Part shown: positions 23,834-32,699 of the stretch, piece by piece
Position numbering within the stretch: position 1 is the stretch's first letter
Layout of the letters: the number at the start of each line of letters is the position of its first letter
Source: Actinoplanes octamycinicus
GTDB taxonomy: Bacteria; Actinomycetota; Actinomycetes; Mycobacteriales; Micromonosporaceae
Assembly (NCBI RefSeq): GCF_014205225.1
Contig: NZ_JACHNB010000001.1
Location: forward strand, 7,979,501 to 8,043,500
DNA length: 64,000 bases
Reading direction: 5' to 3'
Notes under the pieces: model-generated
The model's input: the letters and a program-made list of their open reading frames with translations, nothing else
The model's database searches: none
Told to the model about the DNA's origin: nothing
Program-made: the position numbers and the translations under genes

Positions 23834-24367
23834 TCACCTCCCGACCGGGATGGTGGCCTGGAGGAAGATCGGCTCGGTGGTGGCCCAGGCGCAGTCGGTG
23901 GCCGGGACGCCGGCCGGCTGGTACATGACGCGCAGCTGGTAGGCGTCGCCCTCGGCGCGCAGCAGGAACCACCACGGGCAGCCGCCGGTCTCCTTGGTCG
24001 CCGAGTAGAGGTAGTTGCTGTACTCGAACGGTTTCCAGCCGGTGCGCCCGGCCAGGCCGGCGTAGAACTCCGCCACGTCGGTGCCGGTCGGCGGGGCGGT
24101 CAGGCGGCGGCTGACCGAGCCGAACGAGCTCGGCGTGCCGCAGGTCAGGCCCTCGACCGGGTCGTCCAGCCGGGCCAGGCGCGGGGTCTGGGTGAGGATC
24201 GGCTCGGCCCGGATGGCGCGGATCGCGGCCGGGTCGGCGCGGCAGCCGCTCGCCTTCGCCGCGTCCTCGCCGGACCGCAGCTGGACCCCGCCCACCACGG
24301 CGCCGATCAGCAGGACGCTGACCACGGCCGGGCCGGCATACGACCGGATCCATCTCGGAACGCTCAC
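23834..24367 (-). CDS. Membrane-anchored extracytoplasmic protein, unknown
   Basis: A 177-aa protein with one N-terminal membrane anchor (AGPAVVSVLLIGAVVGGVQL, about residues 9-28) and an external domain with four Cys (GCRADPAAIRAI; GLTCGTP; GGCPWWFLLRAEGD; DCAWATTEP), probably two disulfides. I do not recognise a family. GTG 24367 is preferred over longer starts because it places the anchor at the N-terminus and follows GGGAGACAG; the upstream codons run into a dispersed repeat. It is convergent with the antitoxin-like gene, 12 bp away. Confidence 0.6.
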   Translation of the reverse strand: MSVPRWIRSYAGPAVVSVLLIGAVVGGVQLRSGEDAAKASGCRADPAAIRAIRAEPILTQTPRLARLDDPVEGLTCGTPSSFGSVSRRLTAPPTGTDVAEFYAGLAGRTGWKPFEYSNYLYSATKETGGCPWWFLLRAEGDAYQLRVMYQPAGVPATDCAWATTEPIFLQATIPVGR

Positions 24368-24474
24368 TCGGCTCTGTCTCCCGCTGCTGCGATCACCACC
24401 AGCGCAGATGATAGGACGCGGCTCCACTGAGGAATAGCAGCCGACCGGTCCGACTCCGCCAGGACAAGACCTTC

Positions 24475-24494
24475 GGCTTTCGTACGTCGTGAGC
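24475..24494 (-). repeat. GCGTACCGGAAA short dispersed motif, copy 3 (degenerate)
   Basis: On the minus strand it reads GCTCACGACGTACGAAAGCC. Two bases are lost in the centre relative to the consensus, but both flanks match. It lies in the gap upstream of the anchored protein. Confidence 0.4.
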
Positions 24495-24567
24495 ACGCGG
24501 CCGCCCGCCGTCGGTCCGAGATTGCCGGAGGCGATCCGCCCACCCCGCCAGTCCCCGCCGGCACAGC

Positions 24568-24663
24568 CAGTCCCCGCCCACCCAGGGGGCAGTCCCTGAC
24601 GCCAGTCTGGCCCGAAAAGGTGCTCACACGCGGCGGGGCTGTGGACAACGCGCTGATGTGGAT
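24568..24663. repeat. Dispersed ~100-bp repeat with DnaA-box-like core, copy 1
   Basis: It begins CCAGTCCCCGCCC, then CCCAGGGGG, and ends in a 28-bp block (24636-24663) that is identical to 34302-34329 and contains TGTGGACAA, the complement of the actinobacterial DnaA box TTGTCCACA. The middle part is about half conserved between copies. It occupies most of the gap between the anchored protein and the small gene at 24790; I see no gene in the rest of 24368-24789. Confidence 0.75.
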
Positions 24664-24789
24664 TGCGCGCCGACAGCATGTCAGCGGCGTGGGGTGCGGC
24701 TCTCGCGGGCGAGGAAGGCGCCGACGACTACCAAGCGCATGGACTGGCACGGGACTCAACGCTGAGGCCGTACCGGAACAGGGTCTTGA

Positions 24790-25023
24790 TCAGGGCCAGC
24801 GGGACATGTGCTCGGCGATCAGCGCGCGCACGCGGCGGTGGAGGTCGCTGTGGTGGACTGCCGGCTGCGGCATGCCCTCGGCCTCGAAGACCGCCTCGGC
24901 GAAGGCATCGGCGTCGGCCGGCGGGGACTGGATCAGGCGCCGCGCGGCGGCCGGCGGCAGGCAGAAGCCGAGGCGCACGCACAGGTCGTTCAGCAACCAC
25001 TCCACCTCGGACAGCCGGGCCAT
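24790..25023 (-). CDS. Small hypothetical protein (77 aa)
   Basis: A short, compositionally normal protein: MARLSEVEWLLNDLCVRLGF, CLPPAAARRLIQSPPADADA, FAEAVFEAEG and DLHRRVRALIAEHM. The pattern of two helices flanking a Pro-rich turn suggests a small helical fold, and I have the impression of similar short proteins in related genera. No clear ribosome site is visible before ATG 25023. It is divergent from the UxaA-type dehydratase, with the LacI-type operator in the 96-bp gap. Confidence 0.5.
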   Translation of the reverse strand: MARLSEVEWLLNDLCVRLGFCLPPAAARRLIQSPPADADAFAEAVFEAEGMPQPAVHHSDLHRRVRALIAEHMSRWP

Positions 25024-25076
25024 CGGCACAGTGTGCCATCTCGACGCGGCGCGGGCTGACGTGCCAGGATGTCGAT

Positions 25077-25088
25077 GCAAACGTTTCC
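25077..25088. promoter_or_regulatory. LacI-type operator GCAAACGTTTCC
   Basis: An imperfect 12-bp palindrome with the perfect core AAACGTTT lies 31 bp before the start of the dehydratase gene. The central CpG and A/T flanks are typical of LacI-family operators for hexuronate or sugar catabolism. It resembles, but is not the same as, the GAACGTTC operators at 20343-20379. Confidence 0.5.
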
Positions 25089-25119
25089 ACTAACTGTCAC
25101 GGACCGCAGGAAGGCACCC

Positions 25120-26667
25120 ATGCCCGACCATGCCGAGCCCGCCGACCTGCGGGAAGCCGCCCTTCTGCTGCGCGACGGGGACGACGTCGCGGTGGCCACC
25201 CGGGACCTGGCCGAGGGCCGGGTGCTGCGGTACGACGGCCGCGAGCTGACCGTCCTGACGCCGGTGCCGCGCGGCCACAAGATCGCCCTGCGGGATCTGG
25301 CCACGGGGGCGCAGATCCGCAAGTACGGGCAGGTCATCGGCCGGGCGACGGCGGCGATCCGGGCCGGTGAGCAGGTGCACGCGCACAACCTGGGCATGGA
25401 CGCCGTCGAACACGACTACGAGTTCGGCACCGGGCTCGTGACGATCACCCCGGCGGCCGCGGCGCGCACCTTCGAGGGCTTCCCGCGGGCCGACGGCACG
25501 GTCGGCACGCGCAACTACGTCGGCATCGTGACCTCGGTGAACTGCTCCGCCTCGACGGCCCGGATGATCGCCGACCAGTTCCGCGGCCCGGTCATGGACG
25601 CCTGGCCGAACGTGGACGGCGTCGTCGCGCTCGCCCACGACTCCGGCTGCGGCATGGTCCCGGCCAGCGAGGGCGGCCAGATCCTGCGGCGCACGCTGCG
25701 CGGCTACGCCGGTCACCCGAACATCGGCGGCCTGATCGTTCTTGGACTCGGCTGCGAGATGCTCGGCGTGCAGACGCTGCTCGCCGACCTGGACGCGCCG
25801 GCCGACACGCTGATCGAGCGGATGACCATCCAGGAGACCGGCGGCATCCGGGCCACCGTCCGGGCCGGCGCCGAGACCGTTCGCGGGATGCTGGACCGGC
25901 TCGACAAGCGCCGCCGGCAGACCGTGCCCGCGTCGAAGCTGGTGCTCGGGCTGAACTGCGGCGGCTCCGACGGATACTCCGGGATCACCGCGAACCCGGC
26001 CCTCGGCCACGCCTCCGACCTGCTCGTCGCCCAGGGCGCGACCACCGTGCTGGCCGAGACTCCCGAGGTCTTCGGCGCCGAGCACCTGCTCACCCGGCGG
26101 GCGGTCAGCCGGGAGGTCGGGCAGCGGCTGCTCGACCGGATCGCCTGGTGGCACAAGTACGTCGAGGCCGGCGGCGGCACGCTGGACAACAACCCGTCGC
26201 CCGGCAACAAGGCCGGCGGGCTCACCACGATCCTGGAGAAATCCCTGGGCGCGGTCGCCAAGGGTGGTTCCGCGCCGCTGACCGCGGTCTACGAGTACGC
26301 CGAGCGCGTCACCGAGCCCGGCTTCACCTTCATGGACACCCCGGGGTACGACCCGGTCTCGGTCACCGGCCTGGTCGCCGGCGGCGCCACCGTGGTCTGC
26401 TTCACCACCGGCCGCGGCTCGGTGCTCGGCGGCAAGCCCGCCCCGGTCATCAAGATCGCCACGAACTCGGAGATCTTCGAGCGGATGCGCGACGACATGG
26501 ACCTGGACACCGGCGGCATCGTCACCGGCGCCACCACCATCGAGGCGGCCGGCGCCGACATCTTCGAAACCATCCTGGCCGTCGCCTCCGGCAAGCTCAC
26601 CGCAAGCGAGGACCTGGACCTGGGCCGCGACGAGTTCGTCCCGTGGCAACTGGGCGCGGTGACCTGA
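25120..26667 (+). CDS. UxaA/GarD-family sugar-acid dehydratase (altronate or galactarate dehydratase)
   Basis: A 515-aa enzyme covering the full UxaA length, with the N-terminal SAF domain (about 1-100; DVAVATRDLAEGRVL, GHKIALRDLATGAQIRKYGQVIG) and the C-terminal dehydratase domain (GTRNYVGIVTSVNCSAST, AHDSGCGM, LGLGCEM, GLNCGGSDGYSGITANPALG, LDNNPSPGNKAGGLTTI, DTPGYDPVSVTGLVAGG). Conserved Cys and His residues bind iron. Members dehydrate D-altronate or galactarate; which applies here is open. AGGAAGG precedes ATG 25120. No other uronate genes are next to it, and the LacI-type operator upstream suggests substrate induction. Confidence 0.88.
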   Translation: MPDHAEPADLREAALLLRDGDDVAVATRDLAEGRVLRYDGRELTVLTPVPRGHKIALRDLATGAQIRKYGQVIGRATAAIRAGEQVHAHNLGMDAVEHDYEFGTGLVTITPAAAARTFEGFPRADGTVGTRNYVGIVTSVNCSASTARMIADQFRGPVMDAWPNVDGVVALAHDSGCGMVPASEGGQILRRTLRGYAGHPNIGGLIVLGLGCEMLGVQTLLADLDAPADTLIERMTIQETGGIRATVRAGAETVRGMLDRLDKRRRQTVPASKLVLGLNCGGSDGYSGITANPALGHASDLLVAQGATTVLAETPEVFGAEHLLTRRAVSREVGQRLLDRIAWWHKYVEAGGGTLDNNPSPGNKAGGLTTILEKSLGAVAKGGSAPLTAVYEYAERVTEPGFTFMDTPGYDPVSVTGLVAGGATVVCFTTGRGSVLGGKPAPVIKIATNSEIFERMRDDMDLDTGGIVTGATTIEAAGADIFETILAVASGKLTASEDLDLGRDEFVPWQLGAVT

Positions 26668-26711
26668 CGGTCCGGCCGGATCCGAAGCGGCCAGATCGCC
26701 GGTGCGACCAG

Positions 26712-26717
26712 TAGAAT
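26712..26717 (+). promoter_or_regulatory. -10 box of the NACHT gene (leaderless)
   Basis: TAGAAT lies exactly 6 nt before GTG 26724, so transcription should begin at or next to the start codon. No ribosome site is present. Confidence 0.6.
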
Positions 26718-26723
26718 TTCCGA

Positions 26724-29700
26724 GTGTCGCTTGCGGACGCCACGTGGCTGAGCGTGGCCGACAAAGCCGGCTCGATCGTCGGGGCATCGGCCGGCATCGC
26801 GTCGCTGATCCTCTCCGTCCTGGCGGCCCGGCAGCAGCGGCAGGCGCCGCCAGCCACGCGGACCCGCTCCGATCTCTGGTCGCTGTCCGTTTCGGTGCTG
26901 TTACCCGCATCGTTGGCGGTGGCCGTGTCCTGGGCAGGCCCCAGGGCAGCCGCTCGCCTGGGCCTGCCGAGGCTGTACCCGCCCATGATCGGTTTCGTCC
27001 TCGGCTTGGTCGCGTTTGCGGCGCTGATCCGATGGCTGGTCCGTTGGTCTCGCGCACCGGCCGCCTCGACCGACATCAACGCTCTGCTCACCGCTCAACT
27101 GTCGGCCGCTCGCGATCAGATGTACGACCTGACCGGCACCGCGGCCGATCCACTCCACGTCTACGTACGTCAGCTCGTCCGGGGCGCCGCGGACGCCGGC
27201 GAACCGCGGATCCGCGCGGAAACCATGATCAGCCGGCATCGGCACGTCGTCCTCACTGCCGGCCCCGGCGGCGGCAAGTCCACTCTTGCCGCCCGGCTGG
27301 TCGTGGATACGAGTTCCTGGTGGCTCAACGCCCCACGCTGGCGCACCCGGATCGGACCACCGTATGACGGCGTAGTCGCCCTGCGCGCGCCAGCAACTTC
27401 GCTCGTCACCGCCTCGCTGGAGGAGTCCCTGGGACTGCCGGACCCGGTGGCCTCGCCTCACGGACTGCTCACCCGGCCGCCTTTCCCCGGCGCCGCCTGG
27501 CTGGTCTGTGTCGACGGCATCGACGAGATCGTTGACCCGCGGGAACGGGCCCGGGTGCTGCGGTTGCTCAGCCACGAGGTGTCGTCCCGTCCCCGATGGG
27601 TGCGTTTCCTGATCACTTCCCGATCGCTGCCGCCGGGCGAGCTGCCGCCCCTGGTCGAGTCAGGAGCCCGGCAGTTCCACCTTGAGGAGTTCGATCCAGA
27701 AGGGCTGGGACTGTTCGCCAAGGCGTGGTTCGCCCATCAGGCGCCGTCCGACGCCTCGAAGGCGGAGACCGCGGGGGAAGCTTCGCGATTTCTGAGCCGG
27801 ATCGAAGCCGCAGGACTCGGCGGGTTGGCCCGAAACCCGCTGATGGCCACCATGGCGGCGACGATCTATCAAAACGATCGGGGGGCGGATCTGCCCACCG
27901 ACCGTACCGACCTGTACCGCGCCTTCATCCGGGTACTGCGCCGCGCCCGGTCCATCCCGCTGGACCGGATGCCGGCTGGTCCTCGGCCGGTCTCGGCCAC
28001 CTCGGAACTGACCGCCTTCGCCGCACGGGTGGACGGCCGCATCGACGAGTTGCTGGTCGTGTCCGCTTCCGCCACCGTCTCGTCCGGTCGTCTCAATCCG
28101 CTCGCGCAGGCCGTCGTGCGAGCCGAGTCCGCCTGCACCCCCAAAATCCTTTCCGGTACGACGCGGTTCGATCGCCTCAACACGCTCCGTCAGCGACTGA
28201 TCGCCACCTCGCTGACCGTCCCACAGAGTGTCGGGATCGCCTTCATCCATCGCAGCATCGCCGAGTACCTCGCCGCGGATCCGGCGGGCGGCGCCTTCGA
28301 CGAGGTGCGCTGGCGGTTGGATTTCGCCGATCCGGCCCGCCGCAGTTACGCGCTGTTCTGCCTGGCTCGCCGTGCCAACGACATCTCAGGGGTGGTCGCC
28401 AGGCTGCTGACCGGTGCCGCTGCGGACCCGGTCGGCGCAGGGCGAATTCTCGCCGACGGCATGGCGGTCCAGCCAGAGGTGGAGAAGGCTGTCGCCGACG
28501 CACTTCTCACCCGGACCAGGCATGACCATGAAACCACCGCCGACTGCCTGGCCGTCCTGCTCGGCATCGCGACCGCACGACCTTGGCTCCGTCGCCGGCT
28601 CGAAGAGCTGCTCGACGACCGTACCGAGCCACTCGCCTTCCGCTGCAAGCTGGCGGCAGTGCTCTTCGATCAGGAGCCCGTACGACACCGCAGGACGATC
28701 CGGGAGCTCAGTGTGGAGGCACTCCAGTCGGTGGACGCACGCGCCTACCTGATCGGTCGGGTGGAGAAGCTCGACCCTGAGTTCGCCGTCTTCATGCTCC
28801 GCAGGCTTCCCCGGCCGCGAACGGCCACGGTCAGCATGCCGGCGCCGGCCAATGTTCGACAACTCATGGCGCACTGCGCCCTGCACGGCACCGAATTGCA
28901 CGCTCGCTTCGAGGCCGCTCTGGTCTCGCTCGGCGAGCCGGGGGTCCGGGAGGCCCTCGACGAGATGCTGCAGACCGGCGCGCTGACCCCGACAGAGCGC
29001 ATGCAGGCCGCCGCGGCGCTGGACATCGGCGACTCCCGGCTCACCATGGCGGTTCACCGGGACACGCTGCACGACGTACGGGCCTCCACCAGCGAACGGC
29101 GCATCGCCGCCCAGGCGCTGTCTGTCTACGGCGACGAGGACGCCATCCAGGTACTGCACCAGATCGCCCTGGCCGGGAACTGCCGCCCGATCGACAGGTT
29201 CGATGCGATCGATGCCCTCGAACGCCTTCAGGACCCGCTCGCTTTCCTCGCCCTCGAACGCATGACCACCGACCCAGGGCTCAAGAAACTCGATCGGCGC
29301 GAGGCGGAACGCCGCCTCGTCGCTCGTCGGGCCGAGGTGACACCCGCGCCGACCCAGGTGGCGGCCCGCACTCCCGCCAGCAGCCCGGCCGAGGAGATTT
29401 TCCGGCGGCTCGAGAAGGCCTGGGTGCTGGCGCGCAGCAAGTCTGACGAAGGCGCCGAGACGATCCGCACCATAGCCGCCGACCGGGATCTGCCCACGGC
29501 TTGCCGGACGACGGCAGCGGACATGTTGATCCGCCTCGGCGACACCACAGCGGGCCCGGTGCTCCGCGACATCGTCCTCACCGATTACTACAGCGACGAA
29601 GTCCGCATCGAAGCCGCTGCCGCCCTCCTGTTCCTCGACGACAAGCTGGGCCGGCAGACACTGCGAGCGGCGAACGACCCACGGCCGCCTCGCCCCCGGC

Positions 29701-29765
29701 GCCGGGAACGGCTACAGCCCCGCCGCCGGAACGGCCGGCGGCGGCCGATGCTCGACGGGCTCTGA
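26724..29765 (+). CDS. Membrane-anchored NACHT-like STAND ATPase with HEAT-like C-terminus
   Basis: A 1013-aa protein. Residues 1-110 hold about three hydrophobic segments (near 16-34, 53-72 and 87-105). The ATPase core has Walker A GPGGGKST (K185), Walker B LVCVDGIDEI (D264, with D267/E268 extending it as in NACHT proteins) and FLITSR (295-300). A winged-helix-like region with HRSIAEYLA follows (near 510). Residues about 560-990 are helical repeats of HEAT/Armadillo type (REALDEMLQTGALTPTERMQAAAAL; EEDAIQVLHQIAL-like units), ending in a strongly basic Pro/Arg tail. NACHT proteins of this layout act as signal-triggered switches and several bacterial ones give phage defence; here there is no recognisable effector other than the membrane part. 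GTG start, leaderless. It is alone, so a defence role is inference. Confidence 0.8.
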   Translation: MSLADATWLSVADKAGSIVGASAGIASLILSVLAARQQRQAPPATRTRSDLWSLSVSVLLPASLAVAVSWAGPRAAARLGLPRLYPPMIGFVLGLVAFAALIRWLVRWSRAPAASTDINALLTAQLSAARDQMYDLTGTAADPLHVYVRQLVRGAADAGEPRIRAETMISRHRHVVLTAGPGGGKSTLAARLVVDTSSWWLNAPRWRTRIGPPYDGVVALRAPATSLVTASLEESLGLPDPVASPHGLLTRPPFPGAAWLVCVDGIDEIVDPRERARVLRLLSHEVSSRPRWVRFLITSRSLPPGELPPLVESGARQFHLEEFDPEGLGLFAKAWFAHQAPSDASKAETAGEASRFLSRIEAAGLGGLARNPLMATMAATIYQNDRGADLPTDRTDLYRAFIRVLRRARSIPLDRMPAGPRPVSATSELTAFAARVDGRIDELLVVSASATVSSGRLNPLAQAVVRAESACTPKILSGTTRFDRLNTLRQRLIATSLTVPQSVGIAFIHRSIAEYLAADPAGGAFDEVRWRLDFADPARRSYALFCLARRANDISGVVARLLTGAAADPVGAGRILADGMAVQPEVEKAVADALLTRTRHDHETTADCLAVLLGIATARPWLRRRLEELLDDRTEPLAFRCKLAAVLFDQEPVRHRRTIRELSVEALQSVDARAYLIGRVEKLDPEFAVFMLRRLPRPRTATVSMPAPANVRQLMAHCALHGTELHARFEAALVSLGEPGVREALDEMLQTGALTPTERMQAAAALDIGDSRLTMAVHRDTLHDVRASTSERRIAAQALSVYGDEDAIQVLHQIALAGNCRPIDRFDAIDALERLQDPLAFLALERMTTDPGLKKLDRREAERRLVARRAEVTPAPTQVAARTPASSPAEEIFRRLEKAWVLARSKSDEGAETIRTIAADRDLPTACRTTAADMLIRLGDTTAGPVLRDIVLTDYYSDEVRIEAAAALLFLDDKLGRQTLRAANDPRPPRPRRRERLQPRRRNGRRRPMLDGL

Positions 29766-29789
29766 CAACCCGCTCAGGCGCCGACCCCC

Positions 29790-29795
29790 TAAAAT
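29790..29795 (+). promoter_or_regulatory. -10 box of the mannosyltransferase gene (leaderless)
   Basis: TAAAAT is 6 nt before ATG 29802; no Shine-Dalgarno sequence is present. Confidence 0.6.
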
Positions 29796-29801
29796 CGCCG
29801 G

Positions 29802-31244
29802 ATGATCACGGCGGTACCCGACCTTGTCCGGCGGCGGCTGTCGAGGCTGGACGGCCGACTCGATCCGTACTCGTGGCTGGTCACCGGGGTGATCGTGACG
29901 GTTGCGGCGATCCTGCGGCTGAGCGGCATCACGTACCCCAAGAAGTTGATCTTTGATGAGATCTACTATCCGACCGACGCGTGGGACATGCTGCAGCACG
30001 GCGTCGAGTGGGACGAGAAGACCAACGGGCCGGGCTACGTCGTGCACCCGCCGCTGGGCAAGTGGCTGATCGCGCTCGGCGAGAAGGCGTTCGGGAACAC
30101 CGAGCTGGGCTGGCGGTTCCCGGCCGCGGTCGCCGGCACGCTGATGATCCTGATCCTGATCCGGGTCGCCTACCGGCTGTTCCACTCGATCGTGCTGGCC
30201 GGGCTGGCCGGGCTGCTGATGACCCTGGACGGCTTCCAGCTGGTGCTGTCCCGGACCTCGCTGCTCGACATCTTCCTCGGCCTGTTCATCCTGGCCACCT
30301 TCGCGGCGATGGTGCTCGACCGGGACCATTACCGGCGGAGCCTGCTGCGCGCCCTGGAGACCGGGATCGAACGCCGCATCGTGCCCTGGTGGCTGCTCGC
30401 CGCCGGGATCCTCTACGGCCTGGCCTGCGGCGTGAAGTGGAGCGCGCTGTTCTTCCTGCCGGTCTTCGCGGGGCTGATCGTGGTGTGGCGGGTGCGGGCC
30501 CGCAGCTCGGCCGGCCGCCCGTTCACCTTCCTCGCCGACCTGGGCTGGGGGCTGACCAGTTTCGCCCTGGCCGCCGTCTTCTACCTGGCCACCTGGACCG
30601 GCTGGCTGGTCACCGACACCGGCTTCTACCGGCACTGGCGGGCCGACAACGGGATGAGCGAGCCGCCGATCCTGGGCGCGCTGCTCAACCTGTGGCACTA
30701 CCACTCGGAGGCGTACACCTTCCACAGCGACCTGACCAAGCCGCACCGCTACCAGTCCTGGCCGTGGCAGTGGCTGCTGCTCGGCCGCCCGGTCCCGTTC
30801 GACTTCGCCACCCCGGGCGGCTGCGGCGCCGCGAAGTGCGCCCAGGAGATCGTGCTGCTCGGCACCCCGATCCTCTGGTGGTCGTTCCTGCCGGCGCTGC
30901 TCGCGTTGATCTGGCTGGGCATCGCCCGCCGCGACTGGCGTGCCTACGCGATCGTCGTGAGCGCGCTGGCCGGCCTGCTCCCGTGGTTCTACTACGCGGT
31001 CGCGGACAGCCGGACGATGTTCTCGTTCTACGTCCTGCCCGCCCTGCCGTTCCTGATCCTCGCCGTCGTCTACGTCCTCGGCGTCCTCATCGCCGAGTTC
31101 AAGTCCACCGGCATCACGATCGCCGCGGTGTATGTGGTGGCGGTCGCACTGTGCTTCGCGTATTTCTGGCCGATCTTCGTGGACCAGGTGATCCCCTACG
31201 ACAGCTGGTGGGCCCGCATGTGGCTGGGCACCCGCTGGGTCTGA
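29802..31244 (+). CDS. pmt: Polyprenol-phosphate-mannose:protein mannosyltransferase
   Basis: A 480-aa integral membrane glycosyltransferase (GT39) that transfers mannose from polyprenyl phosphate to Ser/Thr of exported proteins. The catalytic Asp-Glu pair is in KLIFDEIYYP (D52, E53) in the first external loop; VVHPPLGKWLIALG and GWRFPAAVAGTL follow as in Rv1002c of M. tuberculosis. Roughly ten membrane segments, and the length is typical. The conserved HRYQSWPWQWLLLGRP motif near residue 310 is present. It could modify the many Pro/Ser/Thr-rich lipoproteins encoded nearby (10359, 34909). It is convergent with the flavoprotein gene. Confidence 0.92.
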   Translation: MITAVPDLVRRRLSRLDGRLDPYSWLVTGVIVTVAAILRLSGITYPKKLIFDEIYYPTDAWDMLQHGVEWDEKTNGPGYVVHPPLGKWLIALGEKAFGNTELGWRFPAAVAGTLMILILIRVAYRLFHSIVLAGLAGLLMTLDGFQLVLSRTSLLDIFLGLFILATFAAMVLDRDHYRRSLLRALETGIERRIVPWWLLAAGILYGLACGVKWSALFFLPVFAGLIVVWRVRARSSAGRPFTFLADLGWGLTSFALAAVFYLATWTGWLVTDTGFYRHWRADNGMSEPPILGALLNLWHYHSEAYTFHSDLTKPHRYQSWPWQWLLLGRPVPFDFATPGGCGAAKCAQEIVLLGTPILWWSFLPALLALIWLGIARRDWRAYAIVVSALAGLLPWFYYAVADSRTMFSFYVLPALPFLILAVVYVLGVLIAEFKSTGITIAAVYVVAVALCFAYFWPIFVDQVIPYDSWWARMWLGTRWV

Positions 31245-31274
31245 CCCCGGATCAAGACCACGGCGCGAGCACGC

Positions 31275-32534
31275 TCAGACGGCTTGCGGGAAGTCGAAGA
31301 AGCGGTGCGGGTCGTAGGTCTGCTTGACCGCCGTCAGGCGCTGGTAGTTGCCGGCGTGGTAGGCCGCCGGCCAGTCGTCCAGGGCCGGGTCGGGAAAGTT
31401 CGGGTAGACCCGTCCGGAGCCGTCCGGGTGGGTGATCGCCCAGGAGCGGTCGATCCACCGGTCGGCCGGGGCACCGAGGTGTTCGAGCAGGAAGCGTTCG
31501 CCGCGGTGGGCGAAGGCGGTGGCGTCCTCGGGGACGTGGTTGTAGGCGCCGCCCATCGCGGTGAAGGTGAGCTGCCGCCGGGTCGGCGCACTGCCGACCT
31601 CATCCAGCAGGGCCGCGAGCGTGTCGTCGGACAGTGCGCGGGCGAAGAACTCCGACCGGATCCGGTGGGCGGGGGCGGGCTCCGGATCCAGGAAGGTCTG
31701 CTTCAGCCGGTGGAAGGGCAGCCCGCCGCGCAGGTCGGCCTGCCGGTCGGTGAAGTCCCGCAGCAGCTGCCGGGTCACGTCCTCGGCAAGAGTGGCGGCG
31801 CCGAACAGGGTGGCGACCACCGGCGCGCCGGGTTCGGCGACCAGGGTGAGGTTGACGGTGAGGTCGCCGGGCGCGTCCGGCGCCCACGCCTGCCAGGCGG
31901 AGACCAGCTCCGCGACGTCGGCATCCGGCCAGCACGCGGAGATCCGGGTGGTCAGAGGTTCCGGCACGGTGGCGAAGCGCAGCTCCGTGACCACTCCGAA
32001 CTGCCCGCCGCCCGCGCCGCGCAGCGCCCAGAACAGGTCCGGGTGCCGGTCCTGGTCGCACTCCACCACCGAGCCGTCGGCGAGCACGACTTGCGCGCCG
32101 ATCAGCCGATCGCAGGTCAGGCCGTACCGCCGGCCGAGCAGCCCGATCCCGCCGCCGAGGGTGAGCCCGGCGATCCCGACGGTCGGGCCGCACCCGGCCG
32201 GCAGCGTCACGCCGTGGCCGTGCAGCGCCGCGTAGACCTGCGCGAGCCGGGCGCCCGCGCCGATCGTGGCGATCCCGCCGTCGACCGTGATGCCGTCGAG
32301 GCGGGACAGGTCGAGCAGGATCCCGTCCGTCGACGACCGGCCCGCGAAGCAGTGCCCGCCGCCGCGCGGGACCAGCCGCAGCCCGGTGGCGGTCGCGTGG
32401 GCCAGCGCGCCGACCACGTCCGCCACCGACTCGCAGCGCACCACCAGCCGGGGCCGGACGTCTTGGAAGGCCGGGTTGACCGGGCGGCGGACCTGGTCGT
32501 AGCCGGGCGACTCGGGGGTGAGGATCTCGGGCAT
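31275..32534 (-). CDS. FAD-binding oxidoreductase of the berberine-bridge type
   Basis: A 419-aa flavoenzyme. The FAD_binding_4 domain has VPRGGGHCFAG (H61) and GGGIGLLGRRYGLTCDRL (C141), the two residues that bind FAD covalently in bicovalent members of this family. The C-terminal BBE segment ends YPNFPDPALDDWPAAYHAGNYQRL and LTAVKQTYDPHRFFDF, as in plant and actinomycete oxidases. Such enzymes oxidise sugars or alkaloid/polyketide intermediates with O2. It has no signal peptide and is not in an evident biosynthetic cluster. Its start is 43 bp downstream of a GTACCGGAAA motif. Confidence 0.92.
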   Translation of the reverse strand: MPEILTPESPGYDQVRRPVNPAFQDVRPRLVVRCESVADVVGALAHATATGLRLVPRGGGHCFAGRSSTDGILLDLSRLDGITVDGGIATIGAGARLAQVYAALHGHGVTLPAGCGPTVGIAGLTLGGGIGLLGRRYGLTCDRLIGAQVVLADGSVVECDQDRHPDLFWALRGAGGGQFGVVTELRFATVPEPLTTRISACWPDADVAELVSAWQAWAPDAPGDLTVNLTLVAEPGAPVVATLFGAATLAEDVTRQLLRDFTDRQADLRGGLPFHRLKQTFLDPEPAPAHRIRSEFFARALSDDTLAALLDEVGSAPTRRQLTFTAMGGAYNHVPEDATAFAHRGERFLLEHLGAPADRWIDRSWAITHPDGSGRVYPNFPDPALDDWPAAYHAGNYQRLTAVKQTYDPHRFFDFPQAV

Positions 32535-32576
32535 GCGTCCGACGCTAGAGGCAGGCCGGCGCCGACATCAAAATCC

Positions 32577-32596
32577 GATTTCCGGTACGCCGCGAG
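32577..32596 (-). repeat. GCGTACCGGAAA short dispersed motif, copy 4
   Basis: On the minus strand it reads CTCGCGGCGTACCGGAAATC, upstream of the flavoprotein gene. It is closest to copy 2. Confidence 0.5.
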
Positions 32597-32699
32597 CACG
32601 CCGGCCCCAAGCTGAGGCCGCGCCCCGGGCCGCGGTCGCTCACCGGCTGCGGCTCGCCCGCCGCCGGGCCGGCGCCGACCCGGGATTAGGGTGGCGGTG

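Noticed and set aside
23642..24367. Toxin-antitoxin pair formed by the Rv0909-like gene and its neighbour
   Set aside because: The neighbour is convergent, membrane-anchored and secreted, with no toxin-like fold; a TA pair would be in one operon.
25090..27057. Long minus-strand open frame opposite the dehydratase
   Set aside because: Composition is Arg/Asp/Gly shadow-like, and the sense strand carries an intact UxaA protein.
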